A stretch of DNA of 6,184 nucleotides from Candidatus Nitrosotenuis sp. GTDB lineage: Archaea > Thermoproteota > Nitrososphaeria > Nitrososphaerales > Nitrosopumilaceae. Made by a program: the position numbers and the translations under genes. The notes beneath the pieces are model-generated. The model was not told the DNA's origin, made no database searches, and saw nothing but the letters and a program-made list of their open reading frames with translations. Of the stretch, positions 5,977 through 6,184 are shown piece after piece. The first letter of the stretch is position 1; each line of letters begins with the position of its first letter. The stretch spans positions 1 to 6,184 of the forward strand of contig JAHEXS010000071.1 in assembly GCA_023252015.1 (NCBI GenBank), in the 5' to 3' direction.

Positions 5977-6051
5977 GGACTCGTAGCACAGTCTGGACAG
6001 TGCGGGCGGCTTCGGACCGCCAGGTCGAGGGATCGAAGCCCTCCGAGCCCT
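5977..6051 (+). tRNA. tRNA-Arg, anticodon UCG
   Basis: Full cloverleaf of 75 nt including the discriminator base. Acceptor GGACTCG pairs with CGAGCCC except for an A3-C70 mismatch. The D-stem is GCAC/GTGC, with G18-G19 and the arginine-type A20 in the loop. The anticodon stem is GGCGG/CCGCC with loop CTTCGGA, so the anticodon is TCG and reads CGA. The variable loop is AGGTC and the T-stem is GAGGG/CCCTC. CCA is not encoded and no intron is visible. Departures from the norm are all in the 3' half: T-loop ATCGAAG instead of TTCGAAT/C, C70 opposite A3, and U at the discriminator position. The stems are otherwise perfect, so a working gene is likely, but partial decay or base errors are possible. 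Confidence 0.85.
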
Positions 6052-6052
6052 C

Positions 6053-6061
6053 TTTTATCTT
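6053..6061 (+). terminator. Possible T-run terminator of the tRNA gene
   Basis: TTTTATCTT begins two bases after the tRNA discriminator. Archaeal RNA polymerase stops at short T-runs after stable RNA genes, so this is a plausible end point. The run is short, and it overlaps the AT-rich promoter of the next gene. Confidence 0.35.
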
Positions 6062-6067
6062 AAATAT
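6059..6067 (+). promoter_or_regulatory. TATA-like box of the gene at 6088
   Basis: CTTAAATAT is centred 25 bp before the GTG at 6088, which would place transcription start at or next to the start codon (leaderless mRNA). The core CTTAAATA is identical to that of the oxidase operon box. Read on the other strand it is also AT-rich (ATATTTAAG) and could serve the minus-strand aminotransferase. Confidence 0.45.
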
Positions 6068-6087
6068 TGATTTGCAGAACACAAAAT

Positions 6088-6184
6088 GTGAGAATCTCGC
6101 CACTTAGAATTGGTTTGATACTAGCAGTAATCGGAATTGTTGCAATAATTATCACATTTGATGATAACCAAAAAGTGACAGCAG
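6088..6184 (+). CDS. Start of a membrane-anchored or secreted protein, partial
   Basis: Only 32 codons are visible and the gene runs off the right edge. It begins GTG AGA ATC and encodes a short basic N-terminus (MRISPLR) followed by a hydrophobic stretch of about 16 residues (IGLILAVIGIVAIIIT), then FDDNQKV. This is a signal peptide or N-terminal anchor, so the mature part probably faces outside. The ATG two bases earlier is in another frame and meets TGA at once, so GTG is the start. The TATA-like box 25 bp upstream supports it. The family cannot be told from this much sequence. Confidence 0.6.
   Translation, partial: MRISPLRIGLILAVIGIVAIIITFDDNQKVTA

Noticed and set aside
5827..6063. A 78-codon plus-strand frame running into the tRNA
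   Set aside because: It overlaps both the aminotransferase start and the whole tRNA gene; the end is simply translated tRNA sequence.
6086..6091. ATG start at 6086 for the right-edge gene
   Set aside because: The ATG is followed at once by TGA in its frame; the overlapping GTG at 6088 opens the real frame.
1..6184. CRISPR arrays, insertion sequences, integrases, toxin-antitoxin or defence genes
   Set aside because: No repeated spacer-repeat pattern, inverted-repeat ends or matching protein motifs were seen; gaps between genes are all about 50 bases or less.

Overview
The window looks like compact archaeal chromosome, most likely from an ammonia-oxidizing Nitrososphaerota (Thaumarchaeota) of the Nitrosopumilus/Nitrosarchaeum kind. 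The clues are a haem-copper oxidase operon ending in a membrane-anchored cupredoxin, an F420:NADP oxidoreductase next to an F420/FMN split-barrel protein, an archaeal-type alanine aminotransferase, TATA boxes placed for leaderless or short-leader mRNAs, GAGTGAT-type ribosome binding sites, and a tRNA gene without encoded CCA. The taxonomic call is inferred from gene content and style, not from an alignment.

Layout. Positions 1-2746 (minus strand) hold a terminal oxidase operon. In transcription order it reads: a small membrane protein equivalent to the first helix of subunit II; a one-helix CuA subunit II; the 12-helix subunit I; and a membrane-anchored cupredoxin that runs off the left edge. 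Spacing is 0, 51 and 10 nt, and a TATA-like box lies just upstream. These four genes would form the complex that takes electrons from a copper carrier, reduces O2 and pumps protons. Next, also on the minus strand, is a histidine phosphatase (2799-3425, TTG start).

A 49-bp divergent promoter region separates it from a plus-strand cluster at 3475-4768: npdG (F420:NADP oxidoreductase), a small two-helix membrane protein of unknown function, and a PPOX/FDOR split-barrel protein with a non-ATG start. The genes are separated by 3 nt or overlap, so they are probably one operon. The last gene overlaps, tail to tail by 20 bp, a minus-strand alanine-type aminotransferase (4749-5957). Nineteen bp from its start codon lies a plus-strand tRNA-Arg(UCG) whose probable promoter is inside the aminotransferase coding sequence. 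The right edge holds the first 97 bases of a GTG-initiated gene for a membrane-anchored or secreted protein.

Most unusual points. (1) Subunit II is cut into two genes in the same reading frame by a single TAA followed at once by ATG. (2) Subunit I has a complete A-type D-channel, but its K-channel positions resemble B-type (ba3) oxidases, with the signature lysine replaced by histidine. (3) The tRNA-Arg has an A3-C70 mismatch and a non-standard T-loop. I found no CRISPR array, transposon, integrase or defence system. No stretch over 300 bases lacks a gene; the longest gap is about 50 bases.
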